Positions 13,804-13,994 of a DNA stretch of 13,994 nucleotides are shown here, one piece after another. The stretch's first letter is position 1. Each line of letters starts with the position of its first letter. The notes beneath the pieces were generated by a model that saw only the letters and a list, made by a program, of their open reading frames with translations, had not been told where the DNA came from and made no database searches. This DNA is from JAGNGI01 sp035448825 (GTDB lineage: Bacteria; Fidelibacterota; UBA2242): assembly GCA_035448825.1 (NCBI GenBank), contig DAOTJS010000032.1, positions 1-13,994 on the forward strand, in the 5' to 3' direction. A program made the position numbers and the translations under genes.

Positions 13804-13868
13804 CAGGATTGTTTTTGACAAGATTAACTCCGAAGGAGTCTCTGGTGAGACAAGATTGTTTTTAATTC
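13801..13868 (+). repeat. First module of the composite repeat alone
   Basis: Bases 13817-13857 are identical to 9323-9363 (41 bases) and include the hairpins ACTCC-GAA-GGAGT and GTCTC-TGGT-GAGAC. No heptamer or octamer modules follow. The next bases (13878-13915, CACTCCGCG, TTTTCTGCGCTCTCCGTGG) belong to another common intergenic word family. It lies between the convergent HAD and YchF genes. Confidence 0.85.
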
Positions 13869-13926
13869 ATAATTTTCGGTAACACTCCGCGTTTTCTGCG
13901 CTCTCCGTGGTTAGATAAGAAATTCA

Positions 13927-13994
13927 TCATACGTTGAATCGGAACTCGATCACATCGCCGTCCTTGACGATATAATCGCGTCCTTCCGAGCGAA
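13927..13994 (-). CDS. ychF: YchF-family ATPase, C-terminal end (partial)
   Basis: The last 21 codons and the stop (TGA at 13927-13929) of a gene that runs off the right edge. The visible end, RSEGRDYIVKDGDVIEFRFN followed by Val-stop, matches the highly conserved C-terminus of the TGS domain of YchF (EngD/OLA1), where EGKDYIV.DGDV..F.FNV is invariant or nearly so. YchF is an Obg-related, ribosome-associated ATPase linked to stress responses. The G domain lies outside the window and cannot be checked. It is convergent with the HAD gene at 13102-13803. Confidence 0.9.
   Translation of the reverse strand, partial: RSEGRDYIVKDGDVIEFRFNV

Overview
The window looks like chromosomal DNA of an uncultured diderm (Gram-negative-type) bacterium. 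Two proteins have outer-membrane features: a signal-peptide beta-barrel protein ending in Phe and a Wzi-like capsule assembly protein. WecB makes a precursor for surface polysaccharide. Intergenic DNA is moderately AT-rich and full of degenerate short repeats of a kind often seen in metagenome-assembled genomes of candidate phyla. I cannot assign a phylum from this window alone.

Layout. 1-1055 is non-coding and repeat-rich. 1056-2858 holds an unknown 123-aa helical protein (-) divergent from an XRE/ImmA-IrrE regulator-peptidase (+); each gene is followed by an intrinsic terminator. 2880-3641 (-) is an outer-membrane beta-barrel protein. 3642-4523 is a long intergenic stretch carrying two composite repeats. 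4524-7480 (+) holds the Wzi-like protein and UDP-GlcNAc 2-epimerase (wecB). 7722-9160 (-) is an AbiEi-AbiEii (type IV toxin-antitoxin, phage abortive infection) pair, bracketed by two near-identical direct repeats and preceded by a strong dyad. 9607-10182 (-) is a GNAT acetyltransferase whose promoter implies a leaderless mRNA. 10369-11891 (-) is a dapA-dapB operon for lysine/diaminopimelate synthesis. 12184-12879 (-) and 13102-13803 (+) are two divergent HAD phosphatases. At the right edge, 13927-13994 (-) is the C-terminal end of the YchF ATPase.

The most interesting signal is upstream of dapA. A GC-rich terminator followed by T5GT6 shares its AGGGGGT arm with an upstream ACCCCCT, giving mutually exclusive antiterminator and terminator hairpins. 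A 30-codon ORF ends with its stop codon overlapping the first ACCCCCT, and four of its last eleven residues are lysine. This is the geometry of leader-peptide attenuation sensing lysine. I know this for other amino-acid operons; for dapA the usual lysine control is the L-box riboswitch, which I do not recognise here.

The second theme is a composite intergenic repeat built of hairpin modules, then AACCNGT heptamers, then CATGCAAY octamers. It recurs five times in the same + strand orientation whatever the direction of the neighbouring genes, and its hairpin module alone recurs a sixth time.
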